A stretch of DNA of 64,000 nucleotides from Miscanthus floridulus. Taxonomy: Eukaryota; Streptophyta; Magnoliopsida; Poales; Poaceae. The notes beneath the pieces were generated by a model. The model was not told the origin of the DNA and made no database searches. It worked only from the letters and a program-made list of their open reading frames with translations. The stretch is taken from contig NC_089585.1 in assembly GCF_019320115.1 (NCBI RefSeq), forward strand, positions 144,911,769-144,975,768. The letters run 5' to 3'. Made by a program: the position numbers and the translations under genes. Positions within the stretch are counted from its first letter, which is position 1; each line of letters begins with the position of its first letter. Positions 46,196 through 58,039 of this stretch are shown here, piece by piece.

Positions 46196-48173
46196 TGAAA
46201 GGTCCTAATATGGCTAGGGGGGTGAATAGCCTATTTAAAAATCTACAAATCAACTAGAGCAATTTGATTAGTATGACAAATAGCAAAATGCAAACTTACT
46301 CTAGCTCTACAAGGGTTGCAAGCCACCTATCCAACAATTCTAGTTGCAATGATAGCTAGACACACAATTTGCTATGATACTACTCACTAAAAGCTCTCAA
46401 TCTTTCTACTCTAAAGAGCTTCACTAAGCAAACTTAAATATGAAAGCAAGCTCTCAATTCTAATTACACTAAAGAGCTTGCTACAACTAGTTTGTAGGAA
46501 TGTAAGAGAGTGAGTAGAGTGATTATACCGACGTGTAGAGGGATGAACCAATCACAAGGTGAATATATACCAATCATCGGGAGAATACCAAATGGGTAAG
46601 AGACAACCGATTTTCTCCCGAGGTTCACGTGCTTGCCAACACGCTACGTCCCCATTGTGTCGACCAACACTTGGTGGTTTGGCGGCTAAGAGGTGTTTCA
46701 CAAACCTCATCCACATGATTGGACACCGCAAGAACCTACCCACAAGTGAGGTAACTCAATGACACGGGCAATTTACTAGAGTTACCTTTTGGCACTCTGC
46801 TGGGGAAGGTATAACTCCCCTCACAATCACCGGAGACGGCTATGAACAATCACCAACTCGTGCCGATCCTCCACCACTGCACCGAGCCGTCTAGGTGGTG
46901 GCAACCACCAAGAGTAACAAGCGAAATCTACAGCGCAACACGAATACCAAGTGCCTCTAGATGCAATAACTCAAGCAATGCACTTGGATTCTCTCCCAAT
47001 CTCATAAAGATGATGGATCAATGATGGAGATGAGTGGGAGGGCTTTGGCTAAGCTCACAAGGTTGCTATGTCAATGAAAATGTGCAAGAGAGTGAGCTTG
47101 AGCCAGCCATGGGGCTTAAATAGAAGCCCTCCACGAAATAGAGCCGTTGGCTCAAACATTTTACTGACTGCGCATCGACTGGACGCTCTAGTCAGAGTGC
47201 ATCGGATGCTTTGGTCATGAATACTGGACGCGTCTGGTCGGCATATCGGACATGTCTGGTAGCCCCAGACTGCCACGTGTCTAGTTCAAAACAACAGAGA
47301 CATTGCTACCCTTTCTTTCATGCGATCGGACGCTCAAACCGGACACAGAACTATGAATGACCGGACGCTGAGCCACCGAGTCCGGTCGAGTCCAGTAAGC
47401 CACCAGGCCAACCGGACACGTCTACTAGAAAAATGACCGGACGCTAAGCCTCAGTGTCCGGTGAATTACAGTAAGCATCCTTGCCCGACCGGACGCGTCC
47501 GGTGATACCGGACCAAACGCTGCTAGTGTCCGATCGACTGATCTACCGAGCACCGTGTTAGCTAATTCACACCAGACGCGTCCGGTGTGGCGACCAGACG
47601 CGTCCGGTCGCTGAGTACATTGCCAAATACCGGACGTGTCCGGTCACCATACTGGACGCGCCCAGTAGCTCTAAAACTAGCTCGACTAACTCCTTTTCAA
47701 CTCTATCTTCTTCACCCTTGCTTAAATGTGCCAACCACCAAGCGTATCACCATGTGCACATGTGTTAGCATATTTTCACAAACGTTTTCAAGGGTGTTAG
47801 CACTCCGCTAGACCCTAAATGCATATGCAATGAATTAGAGCATCTAGTGGCACTTTGATAACCGCATTTCGATACGAGTTTCACTCCTCTTAATAGTACG
47901 GCTATCTATCCTAAATGTGATCACACTCGCTAAGTGTCTTGATCACTAAAACAAAATAGCTCCTACAATTTTACCTTTGCCTTGAGTCTTTTGTTTTTCT
48001 CTTTCTTCTTTTCCAAGTTTAAGCATTTGACCATCACCATGCCATCGCCATTGTCATGATCTTCGCCATTGCTTCATCACTTGGAGTAGTGCTACCTATC
48101 CCATAATTACTTTGATAAACTAGGTTAGCACTTAGGGTTTTATCAATTAACCAAAACCAAACTAGAGCTTTCA
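46196..48173 (-). mobile_element. solo LTR, copia SIRE-like, in element C
   Basis: 1,978 bp with TGAAAG at one end and CTTTCA at the other, bounded by GAGGC on both sides. On the minus strand it ends CTATTCACCCCCCTAGCC before the terminus, like the C-rich end of the LTR at 8,441-9,999. It has the same CCGGAC palindrome cluster (47,160-47,660). No internal region is present, so it arose by recombination between two LTRs. It belongs to the same lineage as, but another family than, the copia element at 1-9,999. Confidence 0.85.
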
Positions 48174-48540
48174 GAGGCTCAGCATGACGCAGTCGACCTG
48201 CTCGAGGAGGCCCGTGAGACAACCATCATCCGCTTCGCTCGCTACCAGCAGACTCTCTATAGGTACCACGAGAGGAAAATTAGAGGAAGGATCATCTAGG
48301 TCAGAGACCTCGTGCTTAGAAGGACCAGTCGACCAAGGAGAAGCACAAACTCTCTCCGCTATGGGAAGAACCCTATATGGTGACCAAAGTGATCCGACCG
48401 AGCACCTACCGACTGAAGGACGACAACGGCGATGTTCTCACCAACACTTGGAACATCGAACAGTTACGTCGTTTCTTCCCCTAAAATTTGGTCTTTACCG
48501 TTTTTCTTCATTCAACGTTTGCTCCTGCAAAGCCTCTGAC
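48174..48540 (+). pseudogene. pol: element C: integrase C-terminal end
   Basis: After GAGGC the frame continues with DAVDLLEEARETTIIRFARY and ends NTWNIEQLRRFFP at stop TAA 48,481-48,483. It aligns with the pol ends of A and B. A short pyrimidine-rich stretch then joins LTR sequence directly, so the post-pol region and the start of the right LTR are deleted. Confidence 0.8.
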
Positions 48541-49198
48541 TCCGACCTGCCCCTCTGATTAGAAGGCCTCACTTTCGACTCCAGCCCGCCTCTCTGACCG
48601 GAAGGCCTCGCTTCTGACTCCAGCCCACCTCTCCGACCGAAAGGCCTGGCCAAAGAGGAACGATGCTCGCTTCTGACTCTGACATGCGTCTCCGACCGGG
48701 GATGCACCGAACCTCTGCTTACAGCTCTTCTCCGACTGGCGCAGTCGAAGCCGACTGGGACCAACTGACCGGGGACGTCCGCTCGGTGAGAACCTAGGAA
48801 ACGGACAGAGCAAATAAGGCAGGACGCTCAAGTCAAAAGCAATATCAAGGACCGTACCCTGCACACCTGTTGGACAGTACCCTATACACCTGTAGGATAG
48901 TACCGATAGGACATGTCTGAAGGGTGTCCTGTAACCTTCCAGGCATGTCAGAACCCAAGCAATGTTGTCGGCGCTGTCGTTAGCCCTATAGTGTTGTCAG
49001 TGCCATCAACTCCCATACCAGGCAAACACGGTAAAACCCCCCACATGCCTCTGGGCATCGACAGTGTCGTGGGCGTCGTCATTTGCCATACATGGTGAAT
49101 GCGGTAAAACCTTCCACATGCGTCTAACACAAACAATATTATGGGCGCCTATCATCATCTTGTACCCGACAGCGTGGCAACAAAACTTAGTAGCGTAC

Positions 49199-49232
<34 letters not shown>

Positions 49233-49614
49233 CTGTAAGGCCGTCTCTTTCATCTATAAAAGGGGATGCGCTCTCTCCCAATAACGGAGCCATTTTCATG
49301 ATCAATCTCACAAATACAGAGCACTCGCTCGAATACTTAGCGCACGTAGGAGCTCCCATCGCTCTCGGCCCTTCAGTCCGGAGTTCGACCGGACCTCTTG
49401 CACCCCCCATCTTACTCTCCCTCTCGTTTGTAACCCCACAGCAAACTTTGATCACCTGGGCTCAGGAATAAAGTCACCGACCGACTCAAACTGGACATAG
49501 GGCACGTTGCCTAAACCAGTATAAACCCTGTGTCATTGAGTGCTAGGCCACATCCGATCACAACGTACGACAAAACTGCAAATATTTACGTGTTGGTCAC
49601 TTTCTACACCAACA
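48541..49614 (+). mobile_element. right LTR of element C, 5' end deleted
   Basis: Matches 11,620-12,359 and 43,979-44,347. It ends CTACACCAACA at 49,614. A (TC)n run of 29 bp (49,202-49,230) stands about 25 bp before the TATA box (TATAAAAGG, 49,255-49,263). AATAAA occurs at 49,468. This is the right edge of the retrotransposon stack; ATAGG (49,615-49,619) may be the target duplication, with its partner left of the window. Confidence 0.8.
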
Positions 49615-51060
49615 ATAGGTGTATGAAACAAAATAAGTTTTGTATATCTCATTGGGATGACTACACTACTAATAATATATGGTGTATGAAATGGAATGCA
49701 GACCTGACTGAGTTTTCTCCTCAAATAGCTTAGGCTGAGCATAACCCAATGATCGCCAGTAGCCGGCTTCCATTCCCTTGAGATGATGGCAGGTACAGTC
49801 CAATAATCATTTGAGATCTTTAAATTGACTAAAAGCAGTTACATGGCATATCTAGTCATGATGATTTGGTATCTTCTTTTAGAATACACACTAATCAGAG
49901 CTTCGTGCAGCATGGGCCGCAAGTAGGCATCACCGGTGGCGAGTGCCGCGAGCAGGCGACACCAGATCATGGTCTCGTGCCTGAACTGCTTCACCCCATT
50001 GTAATCCTGCAAAGCTAGCCATTGCAATGAAACTGTAACTATTGTCCTTTCATAGAAAATAGTAGTTAATTTTGCGATACAGAAAACACAAATTATCAGG
50101 TTTGCAATAACAATATTTTTTCTTCCCATGTTTATTTCTTTCATCATAGAACTACCAGCACTACCAATCAGCCATCGTATATTTTCAAAGAGATCCTGCA
50201 TTCTTTCTAATCTCAAATAAAAATTAGCTCAATCTTGAAAATAGACTGTTTGCATAACAACAACAACAACAAAGCCTTTAAGTCCCAATCTTGAAAATTG
50301 ACTGTTTTGCATCTTATATTAAATTCAAAGAAACTTATGAGAGTATTGTGTTCTGACAAAAATGAGCTAATCAATAAACTCAAGACTGTTGAACTACCTT
50401 ATGAGATCTAAAGGAAGGTCTAGTTGAAAACCTGGTGACGGTGAGATCATGCGAGCGCAGCCAATGCTTTCATCTTCTCGTGCATCAGCTTGATCATGCT
50501 CCTGTACGTCACCTGCAAACCGCCGCAGAAATCTATCACAATCACAACTAATAACCCATAAAAAGCAAAACCTCTGTGCATTAGACTCACAAATGCTACC
50601 AAACGGGGTCGAGGGCTTCTCCGAGATGGGCGGTGATGGCTGTGTGGCGGCGGCGTGCGTCGGAGTCCGTCGGCGTGGCGGCGGCCCGGCATAGTGGCGG
50701 CGTGGCAGTGGCCCGGTGGAGTGGAGGCGTGGCGGCGGCCGACGTGCTTCCTGCGGACGTTCTGGTAGCTTGGATTGGGCGTGGCGTCTCGGGGAGCTTG
50801 GAGTGGGCGCTGCGTCTCGGCGCGGTGCGCACCTTGCACGAAGGAGATAGGGTTAGGGTTCGTCGCTGGCGCCCCGGCCCAATTTCCAGCGACGAGGGCG
50901 ATGGCGCGGGCGAGGACGATGGTGACGACGACGACAACGATGGCGCGGGTGCGACGAGCGCAAGGACAGAGCGAGGACTACGGGCGAGGGGGCGAGGCGC
51001 GGGGAAAGAGATCGAGATCCGGATCACCGCATGAATCGCGGAGAGCGAGAGATTGAGGCC
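49615..51060 (-). pseudogene. unrecognised gene remnant on the minus strand
   Basis: Two stretches look like exons. 50,009-49,840 follows an AG and reads DYNGVKQFRHETMIWCRLLA and ALATGDAYLRPMLHEALISV. 50,513-50,447 reads VTYRSMIKLMHEKMKALAAL. Upstream on that strand (51,060-50,800) is a CpG-rich stretch with CGAACCCTAACCCTATCTCC, typical of a plant gene start. I do not recognise the family. Codons are not biased enough to claim a working gene and the ends do not join in one frame. It could also be a captured gene piece. A (CAA)n run lies at 50,260-50,275. Confidence 0.35.
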
Positions 51061-52150
51061 GGGTCGCCCGCGTGCATGGGGAGCGAGGGAGCGGACGGGC
51101 GGCCTGACTGACGCTGGGGCGAGCACCCTGTTTGTTGGGTGGCATTTTCTAAGAAGGAATTCAGATGGGCCCGTGGTGAGTGGTATTTCGAGGGGAACCG
51201 AGGGAGTGCAGAGGCGAAGGTATCGCACCAAATGAGGCAGACCCAAAACAAATGTCGTACAAAAAAAATATCCACGCTTTGTTCTTTTTAGTTGTACAGG
51301 AGATGTAGGTTGTGCAACGAATCTTTTCACGGTTCTTGCATATAGCACAGTGTCCACGGGGCAGGTTATCTTGAACAAGGAAAGTGTTCAAAAGATTTAC
51401 GGAGATTTGGATAGGCTAGGGCATATGGTATATCATTTTCTTATCTCTCGGTTACGCTGTCGTAGTTGTGCGAATCACGGTACGCTCACATACATATGTA
51501 CATGTACAATCATTCATATGAACGTATGTGCACGCGTGCATTGATCATATTTTTATGATTAATCTGGCAGATCAGATAATTCTTGATATTGTCTTGTAAT
51601 AACTTAGTCTGATTCCTCACTTGTGGAGATGAAACAATATGTTTTTTTATTATCTAAAAAAAGATAAATCTCGATATTAACGGAGTTACCATGTACCCGA
51701 TCAAGTCGATGAATTAAATCTAAATGAACATGTTACACCATAAGAATCTAACAAGCTGAGATTGCCCAGTTCACGCTACACTGGTTTTGCACACAGTTTT
51801 GTGTAAAAGGACTTCAGAGATCTCGTGAACACAACAAAGCAAGGGGCTTCAGCAACTGGGCTGGGTTTTTTTTTTTTTTTTTTAGCAGAAGCAAGCTGGG
51901 CTGGTGGTGCCTGGAGGTATCAATCCGACATAATAGATCGGGATACGAGTTGTCGCTTATACACATTTCAGAACACAGCAACAGTAGGCCCAACAAACTA
52001 TATATTCTTCCAGGGAAGCCCAAGTAATCTTGTGTGCCCAGAAAGCATTAGCAAGCCAGGCCGAAGCCGCAGGCCCAAAAGCTTAGAGAGTTGTAGGATT
52101 ATACTTTCCGAGTTCCGACGCTTTTTTCGATTTTATAATAACTAGCAAAA
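51061..52150. other. intergenic, no gene seen
   Basis: AT-rich except at the left end, with an 18-bp T run near 51,866-51,883. I find no coding signal. Confidence 0.5.
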
Positions 52151-52153
52151 ATC

Positions 52154-52171
52154 CCGCGCGTTGCCGCGGGA
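52154..52171. repeat. GC hairpin CCCGCG-N6-CGCGGG
   Basis: A perfect 6-bp stem with a 6-base loop (CCCGCGCGTTGCCGCGGG) preceded by ACTAGCAAAAAT. The GCCCGTGCGTTGC-type motif is frequent at the ends of transposons in grasses; I cannot assign a family here. Confidence 0.45.
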
Positions 52172-52423
52172 GGAACAAAGCTTCCAACAATAGTGCTACA
52201 TTTAGGCATATCTTATTGTGTACCGAGTATATTTTAGATGGACTTTCATATTGCCCCCCAAAAAAATAGTTAACTATCTCCCCCCTATGATGAGCAGTAG
52301 GGCAATATATTTATGTTAGAACTGCATATGTCACTTTTGAGGAAAGACGAATAAATCAATTAACAAATGATGTGATGAAAGTTCGCATTGTTTGTCATAA
52401 ATGCACTGGAAAAAGGGGGAATC

Positions 52424-53420
52424 TTACCATTCCTGATAAGCTACAACTGCACTATATGCATAGGCACATAAACGGACACTGGAGTGTATGGATGCCAGAT
52501 CGGCTCCTACTACAGCAAATGGGCTAAGAAGAATAGCAAGACCAGCAAATGGCACGCAACCGTCTCCAGGAAAGGACCTTCTCTCCCAATCATATGCTGG
52601 GTCAGTCGTTTCCATCCTTTGAGAAGCATCACAGGGCACTTATAGAAGGGAGCTAATGTGGTCAGTATTCCAAGCGTAAACGCGGCTGGTAACAGTGCAC
52701 CAGTAATCTGGAAAAAAGGAAGTCATGTATATCAGTTTATTGTACATTGAAAAATAATCAGAAAAGTGGCATCTCAATGCGAAGCACTGGAACAGTGGAT
52801 TATATTATTCAAAATGATTGTCTGAATGCATGCTTTCTTGCAAATGTTATCTCAAGTGAAGCATAAAGAGTGATTCTTACTCATTAAAGGTAAAGGCGTA
52901 ATGCTAGAAGAACAAAAGTCTATGGTCTTGAGGTGTAAAGTTGAAAGATATAAACAGCGAATAGTGAACAGGATGCCAACCTTATCTCATATGGCTCCCG
53001 TCAGGAGGTTTCTGAAAGATGAAGATCCTCCATAATTGAGAAATAGGAGTGTAAAAGCAAATATGCTTCCAGTGATACGGGAGGTTTTTGAAGACGAAGG
53101 TCCATAATTGAAAAATAGGACTGGGAAAGCAAATCTTTCACGTCGCTGACTACTGTACAGCTTCCAGGGGTAGTACTCCATGTTCCATCTGAAGTTCAGA
53201 GTAGGTAGGTAAGCAAATTTTCAAAGATGAAAAGACCACAGAGATAAGCATAAGAAACTCATAGAAAGGAAAACTTACCACAAATAAAGCAATGAACAAA
53301 TGGCTTTCTTTGCTTTCTCCACTCATGAAAATGTAGGTAAATATGCTTCCCGGGATGCCAATTAACAACCCTATGATGAAGACTGCAACTGGAGCAATAA
53401 AGAGAGGTATCTTAGCAATA
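52424..53420 (-). pseudogene. membrane-protein gene remnant (At3g27390-like piece)
   Basis: On the minus strand 52,710-52,430 reads PVMLLKGWKRLTQHMIGREG-PFLET, then after a frameshift CVPFAGLAILLSPFAVVGAD and ending AVVAYQEW. From memory this resembles the plant 'uncharacterized membrane protein At3g27390' family, with KGWHRL-x-GREGPFLE and CVPFAGLAILLWP. Upstream, 53,395-53,276 reads FIAPVAVFIIGLLIGIPGSI and FTYIFMSGESKESHLFIALF between an AG and a GTAAGT donor, and could be an earlier exon. 53,181-52,990 holds two tandem copies of a 60-70 bp unit (FAFPVLFFNYG and FAFTLLFLNYG). The pieces do not give one intact protein. Confidence 0.42.
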
Positions 53421-53910
53421 GTGTAAATTACAGAAGCATATAAGATATATGGTGTTCGTATTGCCTAAGCTAAGAAACACTTATAAGAACCAAAAAAATG
53501 CAGAAGCAAAATTCTATTGCAGTAAAATTTGCTTGCAATTTGTATTCTGCTTTGTATTCACCTAAATTAATTAATATCATCTGAGTTTTATATAAATTTT
53601 GCACTTCAGTTTGAATATGAAAAATGTGTACTTCCCAGGTATCAGATCGTTCCTTAACTTATTTGTTTTAGAAAATGTTAGAGAAGAATTAGCACCAGAA
53701 ACATATAACCCAAAAAAGAGGTAGCCTCTACCGGTATACCTTTAATCTGTGAACTGTGTTCTTGTGTAGCTAATTGGATTGCAAAATCATTGCAAGGACA
53801 GTTACAGGGAAACATTGTTGTATGGAGCCGACCACAAAACAGGCGAAGGCAGCGGTGAGGTGAAGCAGAAGACATTTTTTTTCAGCCTCTCGTAGTGAAA
53901 CTCTTTTTTT

Positions 53911-54434
53911 CGGCCTCTCGCAGTGAAACTCGAAAGTCAGTAAGCAACATTTTTGTAGGAATCCATAGAATTTAAGAAATACTGTACCAATACATCACTA
54001 CTGGGGTACAAATCATGCAATAGGCAATGTCCACTATACTTGCAAAGTGTTCTTTGGCTTTGACGCGAAATTTTGAGGAATGACTTGGTTGAATACATGT
54101 AGCCTTGTTAAGGTAGCCATAAAGCCATCACTTATTACTTGGCCCTAATTTTTATATTAGGCAAAAAAAAAAAAAAAATCGGCCTCTCGCAGTGAAACTC
54201 GAAAGTCAGTAAGCAACATTTTTGCAGGAATCCATAGAATTTAAGAAATACCGTACCAATACATCACTACTGGGGAACTAATCATGCAATAGGCAATCTC
54301 CACTATACTTGCAAAGTGTTCTTTGGCTTTGACGCGAAATTTTGAGGAATGACTTGGTTGAATACATGTAGCCTTGTTAAGGTAGCCATAAAGCCATCAC
54401 TTATTACTTGGTCCTAATGTTTATATTAGGGAAA
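53911..54434. repeat. tandem duplication, period 269 bp
   Basis: 53,911-54,164 and 54,180-54,434 are about 97% identical by eye (around eight differences). A third, truncated start (CAGCCTCTCGTAGTGAAACTC) lies at 53,883-53,903. The copies are joined by poly(A)/poly(T) runs. No gene. Confidence 0.88.
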
Positions 54435-56590
54435 AACAAACTCATAAGAGAATCCAAACATGTATAAGTACATTTAATCAAATGTAGCACGATAAAGCAC
54501 ACTGCAACAGGTAACATCTGAAGAGCATATCCTCACTGAGCATTTAAAAATGATGTAGGCGAACAACATCACCATTTTGTTCTGCTGAAACGATTGCCCC
54601 GCAAGAACTCAAGATTATTTTTATGGCTACGAAAAGAAGATGTGGAACAATAGAGGAAACAATGGAATCAATGGGGGTATGTAACTGGGAAAGAAACAGA
54701 ACTCACCTATTATGTTAATAGGAACCACAGACCATCTCAAATTATCTGTGTACTGTAGTCAGAATTCAGCACCTGGGCAGCAACAAAGATATTTTTAGCC
54801 ATTACAACACAGGGAAGGGTTGCAGCACCAGCAGGTATTCTGTAACTACACATGTGGTGTAATAACTAATATACATCAGAATTCATACAGAATCGTTGCC
54901 TATTTTATCTTGGACTACAAAAACATGCACCTGTATACAATGAAGAAATGACAAAATCAAAAACCAATTGTTGTAAACTGATTCATGAAAATACCCCCAA
55001 ACACAAAAATAATGGATTCTCCAGGGGAAAATAGATTGCGAGGGACCGAAATTACAGGGCAACTCTTTTAGGCCATGTAGAAACCACATGGCAGCATATG
55101 GAGTGGACGTGATCATCGTTAGCAACTTCCGTACCTGGATATGTCAAACGAATGAGGAAATTAGCATGCGCAATCAGAAGATCTATGAGTGGCAAAGAAC
55201 TTTGTGCAGTATATGAGGTGCTGTAAATCGGATAGCTGCATACGCAAGACGGAGCCGGAGAGGGTGGGGGGCGGGCTCGCGGCGCCGCTGGCGTCATGGC
55301 TACCAGCGACGGCTTCGCGATCTCAAGGAGAAGGGCGGACGTGCCGGAACTCCGGGAGGCAGACACCGGAAGGGGCCCGCCGGGGGGCTGCGCGATGGAG
55401 CCGGAGAGAGTGGGGGCAGGATCGCAGCGCCGGCGAAACTACTGTTCATGTACAGCTTTAAGAGTATAATAATAATTTATTTATTTATTATAATTTATTT
55501 AAGAGTATTTAAGAGTATAGGTAGATTTTAACAACCGAAAGACTCCCTGGAAGCTTCGAGAATAAACGACCACGACCCCACGTCACCATTCACCAAACAC
55601 ATGGTGGCCCGTCAGCGCACGCCGTCGTGTCATCCTGTGTGCGTCACACCAGGGACGAGCAGGAGCAGCCCTGCCCAACTACTACGGACACCTGGACGGT
55701 CACCGGGACCCGGTTCGGAACTCTGCTAGCCCCTCGAGATTGACCGTCGGCGGCCGAGCGACTGGAAAATTTTCTGCCGACCGGAGACTTCCTTCCACCG
55801 TAGCATGTCTCTCAAACATACGTATGATGGTATGGACAGTTCATCTGGGAACCCTGTACCCAGTCATAGATGTTCTCCTGTTCCATGCTTAAAGTTGTGT
55901 TTGGTTTGGTTCCAAAAAAATGTTTTTGCTGTTAAAAAACAGAAAACAAGCCAAATATATAGGTAAAGGTTGAAACTGTTTTTCCAAAAGCATTTGCTTT
56001 CACATCGTATAATTTTTAAGTACATTGAACCTGCTCTCGACTTTCGGCTTCCTGCTTTTTCAGATGGGTGGAAATTGAGAGTTGTTTCATAGCTTTTTTA
56101 GGGAGATAGGGAGATGGAGTATGTTTCATCCAAACAGCTTATAACTCTTTTTACAATACATGATTTATAACAACTTTTTATAGCTAACGATGAACCAAAT
56201 AGAGCCTAAGTATCTCTGCCATATCCCTTATATTGCATCTCCTATATATTACGTCTTCTATAAATTAATCTAGAAGAACACCCTTAAATCAATTTAAGAG
56301 AGTACCGCAAATTATTGAAAACTTCTTCTATGTTTCTATAGGAATATGGAAGAGATGTTGTCTCCTTTATAGATACGCAGAAGATAAGACAAGACTTCTG
56401 CTATATCACTTCTATCTTCTAAAATACTACTTTTAAAGTATAGAAAATTAGAGATAAGATATCCAATAAAATACTCTTACATCTTCTAAAATAATAATAT
56501 TTTAAAGTATAGGAGATTAGATAAGATATCTAATGGAGATACTATTAGGCCTTAGCATAGCAATGGACGTACTCTACACTCACACCTGTA
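54435..56590. other. intergenic, few recognisable pieces
   Basis: 54,760-54,700 on the minus strand could be a small exon (YTDNLRWSVVPINIIG, followed by a GTGAGT donor) of the remnant at 52.4-53.4 kb. 55,250-55,440 is GC-rich with repeated GGAGCCGGAGAG, possibly that gene's first exon. 55,880-56,215 and 56,205-56,560 look like old MITE remains (GTTTGGTTTGGTT ... ATGAACCAAATAGAG; CTAAGTATCTCTG ... GGAGATACTATTAGG). No intact gene. Confidence 0.4.
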
Positions 56591-56591
56591 C

Positions 56592-57956
56592 AGAGCATCT
56601 CCAACGGTTTTTCAATACTACCACTTGTCCCGTGAAACTATCACACTGGGGATGTGAATGTTTTTCTAGGCTAGCAATCCTCCAATAACTTTTTTTTTGT
56701 CAGCAAAATCTTTCTCGTCTCCACTTAAATTCAGAGGAAACTTGCATCTCCCCCCCCCCCCAATAAGTTAGGTCCACCCTAACTGTCATCCTCCTGGCCC
56801 CTCCTCCCCCTCACTCCTCTCCACCTCCATTGTCATCGAGCACTACCAGAGGTTAAGTTCCTCAGCACTACCATCACCCCTAATGTTGTACGTGCATTCC
56901 TCGACAAAAGTGTCGAGTTTTGTGGTCGGCATCTCAGTGGTGTTGAGTGCGATGTTAGTAAGGAGAGGTGACGACACAAGCATAACAACAGCAGCATGTG
57001 GTGACGTACCTCCGTGCAGGGGATGTCGATGGCGCAGCCATGGCCCAGTGACGACACAAAGCATGCAGCCTGTTCGTTTGGCTGTGGCTTGTTGTAAACG
57101 ATCGTAAATTTTCAGCCGGAATAGTATTTTTCTCTCACACAAACCAGCCAGCAGTACTTCTTTACGAACCAGCAACGATATGAACCAGCCAACCGAACAG
57201 GCTGATGGTTGCAGCAACACGACCCAAGTACATGGCGCTATTTAGCCAATGATGCTTGATCTACACTTGTAGGGTCAGGGTCAACGCCACTACAGAGCAC
57301 GCGACCGCATCCATCCCCAAAGGATGGCATCGAGCGTGTCGCCGAAAGGACGCCCATGACTGGGGATGAGTTTGTCTCCCTCCCCGTGCGCCTCGCCGAT
57401 GTTAAACTTGCCGCACTACGCACACGAGCTAAATGAGGCCATCGAGTCCTCGTGGCCACCTCATGCGCCATGGCCGAGAATGAGGCCACCTCCCTTCCCG
57501 CACGCCTTGCCAAGTGGGGTGGATCGAACGTCGACATCCGGATCGCGCTGGTGATGGCGGATAGGAGTATCAGGAGCCCATGAGAAAGAAGAGCAAAAAA
57601 GGAGAGAAGAAATAGGAAAAAAGAAAATAAATAAATTGGTACGTGACAAGTGAGTCTCATATATTAGGAGAGGTTATTGGTGCTCCGTAAAAAATATCTT
57701 TATCTAATAATTAATTTAAAATGTGGTATTGGGCATCCCTATTTGCCACAGGGGATGTTTATGATTGCTCCACTCCATGTTTTTTAGCTAAATTGGTTCA
57801 GCTCAATGCAACTATGCTTCAGAAAAGGTGGAGTTATGAGAGCACCTAAATAGATGCTCCACAAACTACAAGTTTTATTTGTGAAACTGCTCCACGATAG
57901 AGTTTATGGAGTAGAGTCTGTGGAGGAGACTTGTTTCAGAGAGCTGGTGATGCTCT
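56592..57956. mobile_element. possible DNA transposon, AGAGCATC ends
   Basis: AGAGCATCTCCAAC at the left and GCTGGTGATGCTCT at the right are imperfect inverted repeats. AGAGCATCTCCAAC termini are common in grass non-autonomous elements. No target duplication is clear, and no transposase is visible. A smaller MITE is nested in it. Confidence 0.4.
57066..57204. mobile_element. MITE, CAGCCTGTTCG inverted ends
   Basis: 139 bp with perfect 11-bp terminal inverted repeats CAGCCTGTTCG and CGAACAGGCTG. The inner sequence (GTTTGGCTG..., AACCAGCC...) is self-complementary. The GGCCTGTTCG...CGAACAGGCC type is common in grasses. The target duplication is not clear. Confidence 0.7.
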
Positions 57957-58039
57957 AAACACTGCATGTTGCAGCTTGAATGCACTATCTGTACAAATAT
58001 CCAACCCTCAGTCCTCCATCGGTGGCTAGGGAGATAATT

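Noticed and set aside
1..49614. A host gene within the retrotransposon stack
   Set aside because: Every coding-like stretch could be assigned to gag, pol, env-like or the antisense gene of an element.
50596..51378. 260-codon minus-strand open frame rich in S, P and R
   Set aside because: Low-complexity translation of a GC-rich gene-start region; no domain seen.
57238..57660. 140-codon minus-strand frame with a hydrophobic start
   Set aside because: Lies inside a MITE-like composite, with no family resemblance; probably chance.
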